Positions 16,364-26,060 are shown, counted from the stretch's first letter. The stretch: DNA of 64,000 nt from Clostridium frigidicarnis (GCF_900111985.1 NZ_FOKI01000016.1:21391-85390); one strand, 5' to 3'. Numbers and translations are program-made. The notes: generated from the sequence alone by a model not told the origin.

Positions 16364-17470
16364 ATGAGTAATAATTGGGAGAAAAAGTGGATAGAAGATA
16401 TAGATTTTTTAAAAAGCAACTTAATAAATAATCATAAAAATTTATTTTTTACTACAACAAGAGAAGAGTTTGAAGAAAAAATAGAAATGCTTAAATCCAT
16501 AATTAATAATTTAGATTATGATGAGATGAAAGTAGAATTAAGTAGAATAGTAGCTTCAATTAAAGATGCACACACATCAATAGAATTTCCAGTAAACAAA
16601 TACTTGCCATTTAAATTCTATTATTTTAATGATGGAATTTATATAACAAAAGTAACCAAGGGTTTTGAAAAATTTTTATATAGAAAGGTTACAAAAATTG
16701 AAGATATACCTATAGATGAAGTTATAAAGGAATTATCACAAATTATATCTTATGAAAATGAATATTTTTTAAAGGCACAGAGTATGAAATATCTTCAAGG
16801 AGCAGATATTTTATATGGACTATTGATATGTGATAATATTGATAAAATAAATATTACTTTAGAAGATGAAGTGGTAGAGGTAAAAACCATAAACCCAAAA
16901 GATTTGATTTATTTAGAAAATATAAGGATTCCATTATATGCCGAAAGGTATAAAGATAACTATTGGCATAAATACATAAAGGATGAAGAAATTCTATATA
17001 TTAAATATAATTCATGCAAAGATAATGGAGATGTTTCTATAAAAAATAACATAGTTGAAACTATAAATTTTATAGAAAAGAATAATGTGAATAAGATAAC
17101 AATAGATTTAAGAAATAATTTAGGCGGAAATTCTACATTGCTAAGGCCTTTAATTGAGTATATAAAAAGCAATAAAAAAATAAATCAAAGAGAAAACTTA
17201 AAGGTAATAATAGGCAGAGAAACATTTTCATCAGCTTTAATAAATGCTTATGAATTTAAATTTGAAACTAACGCCATATTAACAGGAGAACCTTCAGGGG
17301 GAAAACCTAACTGCTATGGAGAAATATTAAGGTTTACGTTGCCTAATAGTAAGTTTAGAGTTAGTTATTCTACTAAATACTATAAAATAATAGAAGATGA
17401 TAGTATATTAGCTTTATATCCAGATGAATTTCAGGAAGAGAAAATAGAAGAGTATTTAATGTACTTGTAA
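16364..17470 (+). CDS. S41-family peptidase-like protein
   Basis: A 368-residue protein with an N-terminal helical region (about 1-110) and a C-terminal tail-specific-protease-like domain. Recognisable pieces are ITIDLRNNLGGNS (S41 core strand), GRETFSSALINAYEF with the presumed catalytic serine at about 289-290, and GEPSGGKPNCYGE. No signal peptide is present, so it is probably cytosolic, unlike most CtpA proteins, and there is no visible PDZ domain. Some members of this family act on small substrates or are inactive. Start ATG with GAGAGG upstream; monocistronic. Confidence 0.75.
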   Translation: MSNNWEKKWIEDIDFLKSNLINNHKNLFFTTTREEFEEKIEMLKSIINNLDYDEMKVELSRIVASIKDAHTSIEFPVNKYLPFKFYYFNDGIYITKVTKGFEKFLYRKVTKIEDIPIDEVIKELSQIISYENEYFLKAQSMKYLQGADILYGLLICDNIDKINITLEDEVVEVKTINPKDLIYLENIRIPLYAERYKDNYWHKYIKDEEILYIKYNSCKDNGDVSIKNNIVETINFIEKNNVNKITIDLRNNLGGNSTLLRPLIEYIKSNKKINQRENLKVIIGRETFSSALINAYEFKFETNAILTGEPSGGKPNCYGEILRFTLPNSKFRVSYSTKYYKIIEDDSILALYPDEFQEEKIEEYLMYL

Positions 17471-17585
17471 AAATATTCAAAGAATATGATATAATTATGT
17501 TAATGATTGTTTAGAAAATACATAATATTTTAAAAAATATAATTAGGTCAATATATATGTAATAAATTTAAGGGGCGGGTTTGTT

Positions 17586-18008
17586 ATGGATATTATTTAT
17601 AAAGAAATAAGGGAGAGCTACAACAAGGAAGAATTAAGGCTTTTATATCATGATACAGCGTGGATAAATTACGGAAATGATATAGATAAAACAAAAAGAT
17701 CTATAGAAAAATCATTATGCACTATAGGAGCATTTTGTAATGATAAATTAGTTGGAATTATTAGAGTTATTGGTGATGATGAACGCATAATATATATTCA
17801 GGAATTAGTAGTATTAAGGCAATACAAAAGAAAGGGAATAGGAAAAACGTTAATTAAACTCATAAGAGATAAATATAAGCATATTACTGATATAGTTTTA
17901 ATCACAGATAATACAGATAATAATCCTGAAACTAACGGATTTTATAAGACATTAGGTTTTAAAGAAGCTAGTGAATATGGAACAATCTGTTATATGAAGT
18001 GTGAATAA
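17586..18008 (+). CDS. GNAT family N-acetyltransferase
   Basis: A 140-residue acetyl-CoA-dependent acyltransferase. The acetyl-CoA pyrophosphate-binding motif reads LRQYKRKGIGKTLIKLI (Q/RxxGxG/A) at about residues 79-95, preceded by the strand IYIQELVV and followed by NPETNGFYKTLGFKE, the usual fourth motif. The acceptor (amine of a small molecule or protein N-terminus) is unknown. Ribosome binding site GGGGCGGG lies ahead of the ATG at 17586. Stands alone. Confidence 0.88.
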   Translation: MDIIYKEIRESYNKEELRLLYHDTAWINYGNDIDKTKRSIEKSLCTIGAFCNDKLVGIIRVIGDDERIIYIQELVVLRQYKRKGIGKTLIKLIRDKYKHITDIVLITDNTDNNPETNGFYKTLGFKEASEYGTICYMKCE

Positions 18009-18438
18009 TAAGGAGAATACGAAGTGACAATGTTTTTCGGTGACAATTTAGAAAATAGAGATACTACAACTTTTACTTTATAAGTATGTGGGTGTTAGTA
18101 ACGGCATAAATTTCATTGAAAAAAATTTTGATTAATACTAAGCATTTATATGTAGGAGAAATTAAATAGGTTTTTATGAAGTTTATATAACATTTATATA
18201 GCATTTATATAGCATTTATAAATAGGAAAGTTCTATAGTCCATAGATGTAACATAAATTTAAGAAGTAGTAATATTGTATAGAGGGTTTATTAAACAACA
18301 TGACTAAATAGTACTAAACTGATAAGCATTAGTAAGGGGAGCCAGTGGATAAAATGAGTTTAGGGCGATAACTAGAAAAAATTAATATTATATAGGCTTT
18401 AAATATGTTTTTATAAGGCTATAGGAAGGGGGAAGTGC
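18009..18438. other. intergenic region with a short tandem repeat
   Basis: Contains three direct copies of an 11-12-base unit CATTTATATAG at about 18188-18220. Otherwise AT-rich with no readable gene or clear terminator. Confidence 0.55.
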
Positions 18439-19521
18439 ATGAAGTTATTATATCTTTTAGAGGGGTATCTAATAATACTTATATATTTTATTGGAATAGA
18501 CACATGTAAGGATATAAAAAATGGTGTCAACTATGGTATTTCAATTAAAATAAATAGGGAGGATACCTTAGGATTAGATAGGATATTTAAACAATACTGG
18601 ACAGTGTGCCATTTTATATATTGGCTTATTATTGTATTTATTCAAATTTACTCAAAAGATAGGTATATGCTAGTATCATTAGTATTAGGACCAATAGGAA
18701 ACATAATTTTATTAAACATATGTCACTACCCAATCTATAGAAAAATTAAAATATTAGACTTGAATGAGAATATATGGAAATATAAAAGAGCTAATATATA
18801 TGGAGATGGTATTGAAAATATAAATAATGATAATAGATTTAGTTTGAAATTATTTGTAATACCATTAATCTTATTAATTTGTGCAATAATATTAAATGCA
18901 ACATTATACAATATAATTTTAAGTATAAAAACTTTTTTAAATAGTGGAAATTCAGCTATAGAAAACATTTTAGAAGTTTATAATAATAGTAATATTTTTG
19001 ATCAAATTATTATGTTTCCTACAATATCCTTAATAATTATAATCTTATTAGGGGTATTAGCAAATGTTTTTATAAAATCAAATATAGAATTAGGAAAGAT
19101 TTTAATTCCAAGTTCATTATTTATGGTATCAATAGGGATTGTAATTATATTAGAATTCTTTAATATTTATAGTATTAAAGGCGATAAACCTCAAATATTA
19201 GTAAGTATTATTGTTATAACTTTACTTATAAGCTTACCCATTATAAAGTTGTCATTTGGTATGTATATATATGATTTAGGTAAAAAACTTGGTTATAGCA
19301 GTGCATGTTATAATGAGAATCCTTTTATATCAGATAATGAACATTATTTTAAAAATAGTCTTTATTACAATAAAAATAATCCAGCACTAATGATTGAAAG
19401 TAGGAGTGGATTATCTTTACAAATTAATTTTGCAAATTTGAAAGTTAAGTATTTAGTTTTAATAATTGGTATAAGCACAATGTGTGCTATAGGAACTATG
19501 ATTTCAAATAAAGTTTATTAA
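18439..19521 (+). CDS. multi-pass membrane protein with C-terminal DUF5808-like motif
   Basis: A 360-residue integral membrane protein with about seven to eight hydrophobic segments. Near the C-terminus the soluble-looking stretch NEHYFKNSLYYNKNNPALM followed by SGLSLQINFAN matches the pattern of the DUF5808 family (WxxGxxYYNPxDPxxxVxxRxGxGxxxNF), which ends many Firmicute membrane proteins that also carry DUF1648. The first membrane segments with ICHY...YRK resemble those relatives. Function is unknown; sensor or transport-accessory roles have been guessed for the family. Ribosome binding site AGGGGGAAG. Monocistronic; repeat B copy 2 follows. Confidence 0.6.
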   Translation: MKLLYLLEGYLIILIYFIGIDTCKDIKNGVNYGISIKINREDTLGLDRIFKQYWTVCHFIYWLIIVFIQIYSKDRYMLVSLVLGPIGNIILLNICHYPIYRKIKILDLNENIWKYKRANIYGDGIENINNDNRFSLKLFVIPLILLICAIILNATLYNIILSIKTFLNSGNSAIENILEVYNNSNIFDQIIMFPTISLIIIILLGVLANVFIKSNIELGKILIPSSLFMVSIGIVIILEFFNIYSIKGDKPQILVSIIVITLLISLPIIKLSFGMYIYDLGKKLGYSSACYNENPFISDNEHYFKNSLYYNKNNPALMIESRSGLSLQINFANLKVKYLVLIIGISTMCAIGTMISNKVY

Positions 19522-19556
19522 AAAAAGAAATTATTTCAGAGACAATAGTTAATGAC

Positions 19557-19766
19557 GTTTTTCTCAAGTTGAAAATTGAAAGTGAGGACTAAGCATTAGC
19601 AAAATATCTGATGAACAGTTAGTATTGGTGGTATAAAAAATTTATATAGCGTTAGAAAATCCAATTGTTGTACCCAGTGAGTTATTGGATTTTAGTTATA
19701 TAAATTTTTTGTACCTTACAATATTCAGTCAGCTAGTTTGTGTTGTTTAGTCCTCACTTTTCGGTT
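19557..19766. repeat. palindromic repeat family B, copy 2
   Basis: On the minus strand this begins CTAAACCGAAAAGTGAGGA and continues CTAAACAACACAA, CTAGCTGACT, ATTGTAAGGTA exactly as copy 1 at 10412-10524, and ends in TTAGTCCTCACTTTC. It is longer (about 210 bp) because an inner hairpin (AAAAAATTTATATA.../...TATATAAATTTTTT around AATCCAAT/ATTGGATT) is inserted in the middle. It lies between convergent genes. Confidence 0.75.
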
Positions 19767-19779
19767 TAGATAAAATCTT

Positions 19780-20748
19780 TTACTTGATTAGTTGAGTTAA
19801 ATTTTTAAGGTCTTTAGAAATATTTTTTATTGAATTAGATTGATGCTCTGTTTCAGATGATATATCAGTGCATAAGGTTGAATTTTCTTCTGCTAAATCA
19901 GATACGTGTTGAATTTTTTCTAAAACAACATGTTTTTTATCAGAAGTTATAGTAAGATTTTCTATGCATTTTTCAATTTCACTATTAGCATCGTCCATAG
20001 ACCCTTTTATATTTGTAAACGTATCTTTTGTTTCATTAATTGTATTTATCTGAGTAGAAAGAGCTGTGTTTCCTAAGTTTATTGCAGATGATGCATTAAG
20101 AATATCAATTTTTATTTCATTTAAAATTTTTGTGATATTTTCAACTGCTATTTTAGAATTTTCAGCAAGCTTTTTTACTTCGCCAGCTACAACAGAAAAA
20201 CCTTTTCCAGCATCACCAGCTCTAGCAGCTTCAATTGCTGCATTTAAAGCAAGTAAATTGGTTTGACTAGCTATTTTACTTATGGAATCGGTTATTATGT
20301 TAACTGATTCTAGCTTGTCTACTAAATCTTCAACAGAAGTAGTAGATACCTTAAAGGTTTCTTCTAAAGAGTTTAGTGAATCATCTAAGGTAGTTAAAGT
20401 TTCTAAACCAGAATTTATCATGGTGTTAGAATCCATTGTCTTGATTTGAACGTTAACCACATTAAAAGCTAAATCTTCCATATGAGTATTGAAATCTTTT
20501 AAAAGATTAACTGCTTGAATAACATCATTATGTTGTTCATATGCAGATTTTGAAATAGTTTTTATATAAGAAGTTATATGTGATGAGGAATCTTCAACAC
20601 ATAGGGTATTTTCTGTTATTTTAGTAACTGCGTCTACAACTTTAAAATTGTCACTGAGATTATCTGTAATTTGTTCTTGAAAAACTGAATTAACACATTC
20701 AGTTTGTTCGTTATCGTGACGATTGCTTCTTTTGAATATTGACATCAT
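19780..20748 (-). CDS. soluble methyl-accepting chemotaxis-type signalling protein
   Basis: A 322-residue protein with no membrane segment. After a short basic N-terminus, it is almost all coiled coil, with the MCP signalling hairpin tip clearly visible: [20 protein letters not shown] followed by [20 protein letters not shown]. This region contacts CheA and CheW. There is no HAMP or ligand-binding domain, so it would be a cytoplasmic transducer. In-frame ATGs at 20748 and 20745 are both served by AGGAGGGG. The next gene upstream on this strand encodes a DUF2225 protein, 28 bases away, so the two are likely cotranscribed. Confidence 0.85.
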   Translation of the reverse strand: MMSIFKRSNRHDNEQTECVNSVFQEQITDNLSDNFKVVDAVTKITENTLCVEDSSSHITSYIKTISKSAYEQHNDVIQAVNLLKDFNTHMEDLAFNVVNVQIKTMDSNTMINSGLETLTTLDDSLNSLEETFKVSTTSVEDLVDKLESVNIITDSISKIASQTNLLALNAAIEAARAGDAGKGFSVVAGEVKKLAENSKIAVENITKILNEIKIDILNASSAINLGNTALSTQINTINETKDTFTNIKGSMDDANSEIEKCIENLTITSDKKHVVLEKIQHVSDLAEENSTLCTDISSETEHQSNSIKNISKDLKNLTQLIK

Positions 20749-20776
20749 TACCCCTCCTAAATCTTACTTAAAAATA

Positions 20777-21580
20777 TTAATTTAAATCAATGCTTTTTAT
20801 CAAGTCCTTTTGGTCACGTGCTAATTCCTTCAACCTAGATGAAACTCCAGGGGTTGTAATTACCTTGCTCATCCAAATGAGAGATTTTTCATTATTTCCT
20901 ATTCGTCTATTTAATTCGCCTAATAAGTACATAGTTGTGAATTTATCCATCCCATATATGGGGAAGGCTTCTTTCTCAAAGGCGTTTACAAAGCCTTCAA
21001 GTGATTTTTCAATAAATATAATTTCGTCATTAGGCACTTCCTTTAATCTATACATCCAAGCTATTTTAAGACAAAGCATAGCTTTTGTACTATCTTTGCA
21101 ATTTGTTACAACAGCATTTAGTAAAGCTAACTTATAGCGTTCAATTGCTATATTTTCATCAAATGGAACTTTATATTCCCGTCCACGCCATTTAGAAGTT
21201 ATATTTTTGAAAATCAATTCTTTTTGAAATTCTCTTATTTTTGGAAAGTCAACTTTAAGAGCTGCATAACCACAAGAATTGCAAACCCAAACATCATAAA
21301 AATATGGATTTACATTTCCATAGATTATAAAAAAATCTGACTCTCTTTTTAATACTCTTGGAGCTGAGGTTTTTACAGAAGGACATTTAAATTCTGCATT
21401 GCAAACAGGACATTTCACTGTTCTTTCATAAAGATAAGAATTGCCTCTTTCTTTCAGTTTAAGTTGTGTTAGCCTTACTTTTTCTTCGTTTTTATAAAGG
21501 TCAACATTTAAGTCAGAAAAACCTAGTTTTTCTAAGCCTGAAAAAAGTTTATTTGTATCGTCTTTGTCCGTACACATCAT
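20777..21580 (-). CDS. DUF2225 domain protein
   Basis: A protein of about 267 residues. The N-terminal part has a zinc-binding look, with CPVCNAEF (about 55) and CNSCGYAALK (about 100) and the family's KTSAPRVLKRESDFF segment between; the C-terminal half is helical and TPR-like (NRRIGNNEKSLIWMSKVI). This matches DUF2225, a clostridial and Bacillus family of unknown function. The start is ATG 21580 or ATG 21577; GAGGTG at 21583-21588 better fits the latter, and an earlier TTG overlaps the ribosome binding site. Precedes the chemotaxis-like gene in one transcription unit. Confidence 0.8.
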   Translation of the reverse strand: MMCTDKDDTNKLFSGLEKLGFSDLNVDLYKNEEKVRLTQLKLKERGNSYLYERTVKCPVCNAEFKCPSVKTSAPRVLKRESDFFIIYGNVNPYFYDVWVCNSCGYAALKVDFPKIREFQKELIFKNITSKWRGREYKVPFDENIAIERYKLALLNAVVTNCKDSTKAMLCLKIAWMYRLKEVPNDEIIFIEKSLEGFVNAFEKEAFPIYGMDKFTTMYLLGELNRRIGNNEKSLIWMSKVITTPGVSSRLKELARDQKDLIKSIDLN

Positions 21581-21848
21581 ACACCTCAATAAATAATCAG
21601 AATTAATAAATATATATTAATATAGAGTCTATTATATCACAAAAATGGTTTTAGTTAGTATAATATATTTGGTATAATATAAAGTGATGTTTAATTATAA
21701 AAGAATAAATTTGATTTTTTGATTATAATGTTAAGTGGAAATGTTAATTAGAAAAACAAATAATATAAAATTGATTTATAAAAAGTAAGATTCTAAGGTT
21801 ATTATGCTTTAGTAACTAAATATAGTAAAAGAAAAAAGGGTGATGAAT

Positions 21849-22637
21849 ATGGCTATGAAAGAGTGGAAGACCTTTTTAACCCCTTATGAGCAAGCGGTGG
21901 ATGAATTAAAGGTTAAATTTAGAGCAATAAGAAAAGAATACAGAAGAAAAAATGAATATTCTCCAATAGAATTTATCACTGGAAGAGTTAAAGAAGTTTC
22001 TAGTATGTTAGAAAAAGCTAATAAATTCAATATACCTTTAGATAGGATCCAGTATGAAATGGAAGATATAGCGGGATTAAGAATAATGTGTCAATTTGTT
22101 GATGATATAGAAAAGGTTGTTGAGATAATAAGAAACAGAAAAGATATGCAAGTAATGTACGAAAAAGATTATGTTACAAATGTAAAGGAAAGTGGATATA
22201 GGAGTTACCATATCATAATAAAGTATCCTGTAAATATGGCAGAAGGCCAAAAAGATATACTTGCAGAATTCCAAATAAGGACATTAGCAATGAACTTTTG
22301 GGCAACTATAGAACATTCATTAAACTACAAATATAAGCAACAAATACCTTTTGAAATTAAGGGAAAATTAAAAAATGCTGCAGATGCTGCATATCAGTTA
22401 GATGAACAAATGAGGGAGATAAAGGGAGAGATAATGGATGCACAAACATTATTTGAAGTTAAGTCTGACATTGTCTCAAATATAATAAATAATATATTAA
22501 CCTTAATATCTCAGGGAAAAGCAGCTGAGGCTTCAAGATATCAATTACATCTTAATAAGCTTATACAAGAGGGTGAAGTTTGGGAACTTAATAGTTTGCT
22601 TATGAATATCAAAAGAGACATTGAAAAATTTAAATAG
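21849..22637 (+). CDS. small alarmone synthetase (RelA/SpoT-domain GTP pyrophosphokinase)
   Basis: A 262-residue cytosolic protein containing only the ppGpp synthetase domain: EDIAGLRIMCQFVDDIEKV with the catalytic-site pattern, KESGYRSYHIII for GTP and ATP binding, AEFQIRTLAMNFWATIEHS and a C-terminal helical tail. It has neither the HD hydrolase nor the TGS/ACT regulatory domains, like YjbM/YwaC (RelQ/RelP) of Bacillus. It makes (p)ppGpp from GTP/GDP and ATP. Several in-frame starts exist (GTG 21840, ATG 21843); AAAGGGTG fits ATG 21849 best. Length is typical. Confidence 0.92.
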   Translation: MAMKEWKTFLTPYEQAVDELKVKFRAIRKEYRRKNEYSPIEFITGRVKEVSSMLEKANKFNIPLDRIQYEMEDIAGLRIMCQFVDDIEKVVEIIRNRKDMQVMYEKDYVTNVKESGYRSYHIIIKYPVNMAEGQKDILAEFQIRTLAMNFWATIEHSLNYKYKQQIPFEIKGKLKNAADAAYQLDEQMREIKGEIMDAQTLFEVKSDIVSNIINNILTLISQGKAAEASRYQLHLNKLIQEGEVWELNSLLMNIKRDIEKFK

Positions 22638-22721
22638 AAATATAAAGTATCAAGTGGTTCTAAGGTAAATATAGAGTTTTCTCATGAGGAAAAACATAAT
22701 AATAAAAGAAATAAAAGTCTA

Positions 22722-22750
22722 TTGACAATTTGTAAAAATTGAAATATAGT
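22722..22750 (+). promoter_or_regulatory. sigma-A-type promoter of the lysine-riboswitch transcript
   Basis: TTGACA at 22722-22727, 17-base spacer, TATAGT at 22745-22750. Lies about 35 bases upstream of the riboswitch. Confidence 0.75.
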
Positions 22751-22785
22751 TATAAATAACTTTTAAAATAATAATCTCTAATATT

Positions 22786-22955
22786 AGTAGATAGAGGTGC
22801 AGTAATTAAAAGTAATTCTACAGAGTTAAGCACTATGAAGTAGGATGAAAGGAATTATTGCCGAAGTGTACAACTAATGCTTTAAGGTTGTATCACTGGC
22901 TTTGTGCAAAACATGTACAGGGTTGTCACAAATTCGTTTGTGGAGAGCTATCACG
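22786..22955 (+). promoter_or_regulatory. lysine riboswitch (L box)
   Basis: The conserved blocks of the lysine aptamer occur in order: GATAGAGGTGC, GAAAGGAATTATTGCCGAAG (the GCCGAAG core), a stem with TTATGCxx-like partner and TGGC, GGTTGTCAC, and GAGCTATCAC closing P1 with GATAG. It is followed by an intrinsic terminator at 22983-23014, so control is by premature termination when lysine binds. The gene behind it is an NhaC-family transporter, known from comparative work on the L box to include the LysW lysine transporter. Confidence 0.93.
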
Positions 22956-22982
22956 TGGATAAACTTTATTTAGCATATTTAA

Positions 22983-23014
22983 AGTCCCAAGTGAGCTCCT
23001 TGGGGCTTTTTTTT
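22983..23014 (+). terminator. riboswitch expression-platform terminator
   Basis: Arms AGTCCCAAG/CTTGGGGCT followed by eight T. Part of the lysine riboswitch. Confidence 0.85.
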
Positions 23015-23072
23015 ATTATCATTGAATATGCGTAAATATCACGTTTTTAGCTTTCCTCCCATATAGAACGAA

Positions 23073-23119
23073 TCTTCATTTAGGTGGTGTTTTTCCACCA
23101 TATGAATGTTAGATGAGTT
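23073..23119. repeat. small hairpin repeat family C, copy 1
   Basis: ATTTAGGTGG-TGTTTTT-CCACCATATGAAT followed by GTTAGATGAG. A very similar sequence (ATTCAGGTGG...CACCATCTGGAT, ATTAGATAAA) occurs at 37095-37140 between the two 57-residue paralogues. Here it stands between riboswitch terminator and coding start. Confidence 0.55.
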
Positions 23120-23156
23120 AGCCATCAGATAAAATTAAAATTGAGGGGGAAGTACA

Positions 23157-24890
23157 ATGTTAACAAGAGAAAAAAATTTAAGAAGAATCTTTGAAATCAC
23201 ATCAATTTTCCTTATATTATTTACTATTTTTTACACACATCCAGCTATGGCGCAAGAGGTGGATTCAGCATCTAATAATGCTGATACATTAGGTATTTTA
23301 ACTATCTTACCACCACTTATAGCAATAGTATTCGCATTTATAACAAAGAATGTTGTTATATCATTGTTTTTAGGAACCATTGTAGGAATATTTTTAATAA
23401 ATATTGTTTCTAACGGATTTATTGAGGCGCTAGCTATGAGTTTTCTTAACTTTAGTGAAAGGATATTAGCAGCTCTTTCAGATCCATGGAATGCTGGAAT
23501 AATTCTTCAAGTATTAACTATAGGTGGGGTAATTGCTCTTATTGGTAAAATGGGAGGAACTAAGGCTGTAGCAGAGGCATTAGCAAAAAAGGCAAAAGGA
23601 CCTAGGAGTGCACAATTTATAACATGGCTTTTAGGGTTATTTGTATTCTTTGATGATTATGCAAACTCACTAATTGTAGGGCCTATAATGAGGCCTGTAA
23701 CTGATAAAATGAAGGTTTCAAGGGAAAAATTATCTTTTATAATAGATGCAACAGCAGCACCAATATCAGGAATAGCATTTATATCTACATGGGTAGGCTA
23801 TGAACTTACATTAATTAGAGATGGGTATAGTGCTATAGGAGAAACTTCAGTTGATGCTTTTGGCATATTTATGAATACAATACCATTTAGATTTTATAAT
23901 ATACTTATATTGGCATTTATAGTTTTAACAATAATTTTTTTGAGAGAGTTTGGACCAATGCATAGTGCAGAAAAAAGGGCTAGAACAACTGGAATGGTTA
24001 TAAGGGAAGGTTCTACGCCTATGGGATCGACTGATGATGAATTTGAGCCAAAGGAAGGAATAAAGCTTAGCGTATGGAATGCAATAATACCAATATTAGT
24101 TTTAATAATAGGAGCTTTTTTAGGTTTTTATTATAATGGATACACTGGAATTTTAGCTGGAGAAGATGAAGTATTAAAAGGGGCAATTACAAATTCTCCA
24201 ATGGCATTTAGTACAATCCAAGTTACTTTCGGAAAAGCTGATGCATCAATTGTATTATTTCAAGCAGCCTTACTTTCATCATGTGTAGCAATTTTAATGG
24301 GAGTTTGTCAAAAAATATTTAAAATAGGAGAGGCACTAGAGACTTGGGTTGGTGGAATGAAATCTTTAATAATGACAGGTGTAATTCTTCTTTTAGCATG
24401 GTCATTAAGTGCAGTTATAAAGGATTTAGGAACAGCAAAATATTTAGTGTCTGTATTATCAAACTCAATACCATATTATTTATTACCAAGCATAATATTT
24501 GTTTTAGCAGCTATAATATCTTTTGCAACGGGTACATCTTATGGAACAATGGGCATAATGATGCCTCTTACAATACCTCTAGCATATGGGATATTACCAA
24601 GTGATAATTTTATATTAATAGCTACAAGTGCTGTTTTAACAGGGGCTATATTTGGTGATCATTGTTCGCCAATATCAGATACAACAATATTATCATCTAT
24701 GGGTTCATCATGTGATTTCCTGGATCATGTTAGAACTCAAATGCCATATTCAATTATGGTAGCAGTAGTTTCAGTAGTGGCAGGATACATACCAGTATCT
24801 TTAGGTGTACCAGTTTATATAGTGCTTCCAGCATCTATATTAATCCTTGCTTTAATAGTGAGATTTGTATTTAAACCAGTTGAGGTTTAA
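23157..24890 (+). CDS. NhaC-family transporter, probable lysine transporter (LysW-like)
   Basis: A 577-residue membrane protein with about twelve hydrophobic segments and an N-terminal signal-like helix. Family landmarks are FFDDYANSLIVGPIMRP, IDATAAPISGIAFISTWVGYE-type sequence in the middle, and the C-terminal GTSYGTMGIMMPLTIPLA and GAIFGDHCSPISDTTILSS blocks of NhaC-type antiporters. The lysine riboswitch immediately upstream makes lysine uptake (or lysine/cation exchange) the likely function, by the established L box-LysW association, although Na+/H+ antiport is the generic label. Ribosome binding site GAGGGGGA. A bidirectional terminator follows. Confidence 0.9.
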   Translation: MLTREKNLRRIFEITSIFLILFTIFYTHPAMAQEVDSASNNADTLGILTILPPLIAIVFAFITKNVVISLFLGTIVGIFLINIVSNGFIEALAMSFLNFSERILAALSDPWNAGIILQVLTIGGVIALIGKMGGTKAVAEALAKKAKGPRSAQFITWLLGLFVFFDDYANSLIVGPIMRPVTDKMKVSREKLSFIIDATAAPISGIAFISTWVGYELTLIRDGYSAIGETSVDAFGIFMNTIPFRFYNILILAFIVLTIIFLREFGPMHSAEKRARTTGMVIREGSTPMGSTDDEFEPKEGIKLSVWNAIIPILVLIIGAFLGFYYNGYTGILAGEDEVLKGAITNSPMAFSTIQVTFGKADASIVLFQAALLSSCVAILMGVCQKIFKIGEALETWVGGMKSLIMTGVILLLAWSLSAVIKDLGTAKYLVSVLSNSIPYYLLPSIIFVLAAIISFATGTSYGTMGIMMPLTIPLAYGILPSDNFILIATSAVLTGAIFGDHCSPISDTTILSSMGSSCDFLDHVRTQMPYSIMVAVVSVVAGYIPVSLGVPVYIVLPASILILALIVRFVFKPVEV

Positions 24891-24901
24891 GAAGAGAACA
24901 T

Positions 24902-24933
24902 AAAAAAATGACCTATAAATAGGTCATTTTTTA
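24902..24933. terminator. bidirectional terminator between convergent genes
   Basis: Perfect stem AAAAAATGACCTA/TAGGTCATTTTTT with a TAAA loop; T runs on both strands serve the lysine transporter and the minus-strand PTS-type gene. Confidence 0.85.
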
Positions 24934-24955
24934 TGTTTATATTTATAAATTATTA

Positions 24956-26002
24956 TTAAGCTACATTTATATAATCATCTGATTTGTTTCCACGAACTAT
25001 ATCAGATGTTACTATTTTGTAGTTTTTAAATATTTTATATCCTATAAATCCTGCTAATACATTTAATAAAGCACAGCTTGCAGCAGTTATTAAAACTTTT
25101 ATAGGTGGGTTGTAAGCAAACATTACAGCAAGTCCAGCTATTGGAGTAGCAGTTCCAGGTGAATTGTTTACAAGTCCCATAAGAGCTATTATGACACCAG
25201 ACATAGCACCACCTATGAAGTTAGTAACATAAACTGGTATTGGATTAGCAGATATTAAGTCTGCTTGAGTTAAAGGCTCTATAGCAACAGATATACTGTC
25301 TTTCTTTGTACCAAACTTCATTTTTGAGAAGAATACAAAGTTCATGAAAGAAGAAGCAAATACTGATAATGCACCTATTGCCATTGGGGCACCAGTTAAA
25401 CCTATCATAGCTGTTAAAGCCATTGAGCTAAGTGGAGCAGTAGCAACTACTGTTATTAATCCACCAAGTATTATACCCATTAATATTGGGCTAGCTGTTG
25501 AAGCAGATATTAAAACTGAACCTATAGTTTCTAAAGTACCGTTAACTATTGGACTTGTTACATCACCTATTAAATAAGTTAAAGGTGCAGCAACAACTAT
25601 TATAATTATTAGGTCAAGTCCAGCAGGAATTTTCTTTTCTAATTTTTTAATAACGAAAGATATTAAATAACCAGCTATAAATCCAGGTAATATTTTAAAG
25701 TTTAAGCAAGTTAATCCAACTAATACTGCATATACTGGAGAAACTCCTAAAGCTAAAGGAACTAATGTAGCAGCAGCAACTCCGCCTAACGATCCGTTAG
25801 CAGTTCCAACATTTTCTAAAAATTTGCTTCCTAATACCTCACCAAAGAATGAAAAGTGGAAAGCTTCAACTAAGAAACTTGCGCATGCGGCGTTTGCAAG
25901 GCCACCCATAGCTTTCATACCCATTGGTGCTTTGTAACTAAATAATGTAAATAATGCCAATACCACTAATAATAATGCAGTACCTGTTAAAATTTGTATC
26001 AT
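24956..26002 (-). CDS. PTS_EIIC_2-type membrane protein
   Basis: A 348-residue integral membrane protein with about nine to ten hydrophobic segments and many Gly/Ala-rich turns (GGLANAACASFLVEAFHFSF, GSLGGVAAATLVPLALGVSP, TAPLSSMALTAMIGLTGAP). It matches the PF13303-type 'PTS transporter subunit IIC' family, which lacks an attached EIIB or EIIA. The substrate is unknown, and no other PTS sugar gene is near. The longer open frame from 26077 is rejected because AGGAGG lies just before ATG 26002. A cre-like sequence is seen in the leader. Confidence 0.8.
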   Translation of the reverse strand: MIQILTGTALLLVVLALFTLFSYKAPMGMKAMGGLANAACASFLVEAFHFSFFGEVLGSKFLENVGTANGSLGGVAAATLVPLALGVSPVYAVLVGLTCLNFKILPGFIAGYLISFVIKKLEKKIPAGLDLIIIIVVAAPLTYLIGDVTSPIVNGTLETIGSVLISASTASPILMGIILGGLITVVATAPLSSMALTAMIGLTGAPMAIGALSVFASSFMNFVFFSKMKFGTKKDSISVAIEPLTQADLISANPIPVYVTNFIGGAMSGVIIALMGLVNNSPGTATPIAGLAVMFAYNPPIKVLITAASCALLNVLAGFIGYKIFKNYKIVTSDIVRGNKSDDYINVA

Positions 26003-26060
26003 ATTATGTCCTCCTAAAAAATGTAAATTATTGAAATGTGACATTTTGTAGTGTTTTCCT

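Noticed and set aside
18188..18220. Tandem 11-12-base repeats considered as a CRISPR or iteron array
   Set aside because: Only three short AT-rich units without spacers, no Rep or Cas gene nearby.
24344..24604. 86-codon frame within the NhaC-type gene
   Set aside because: Out-of-frame artefact within a well-supported coding sequence.
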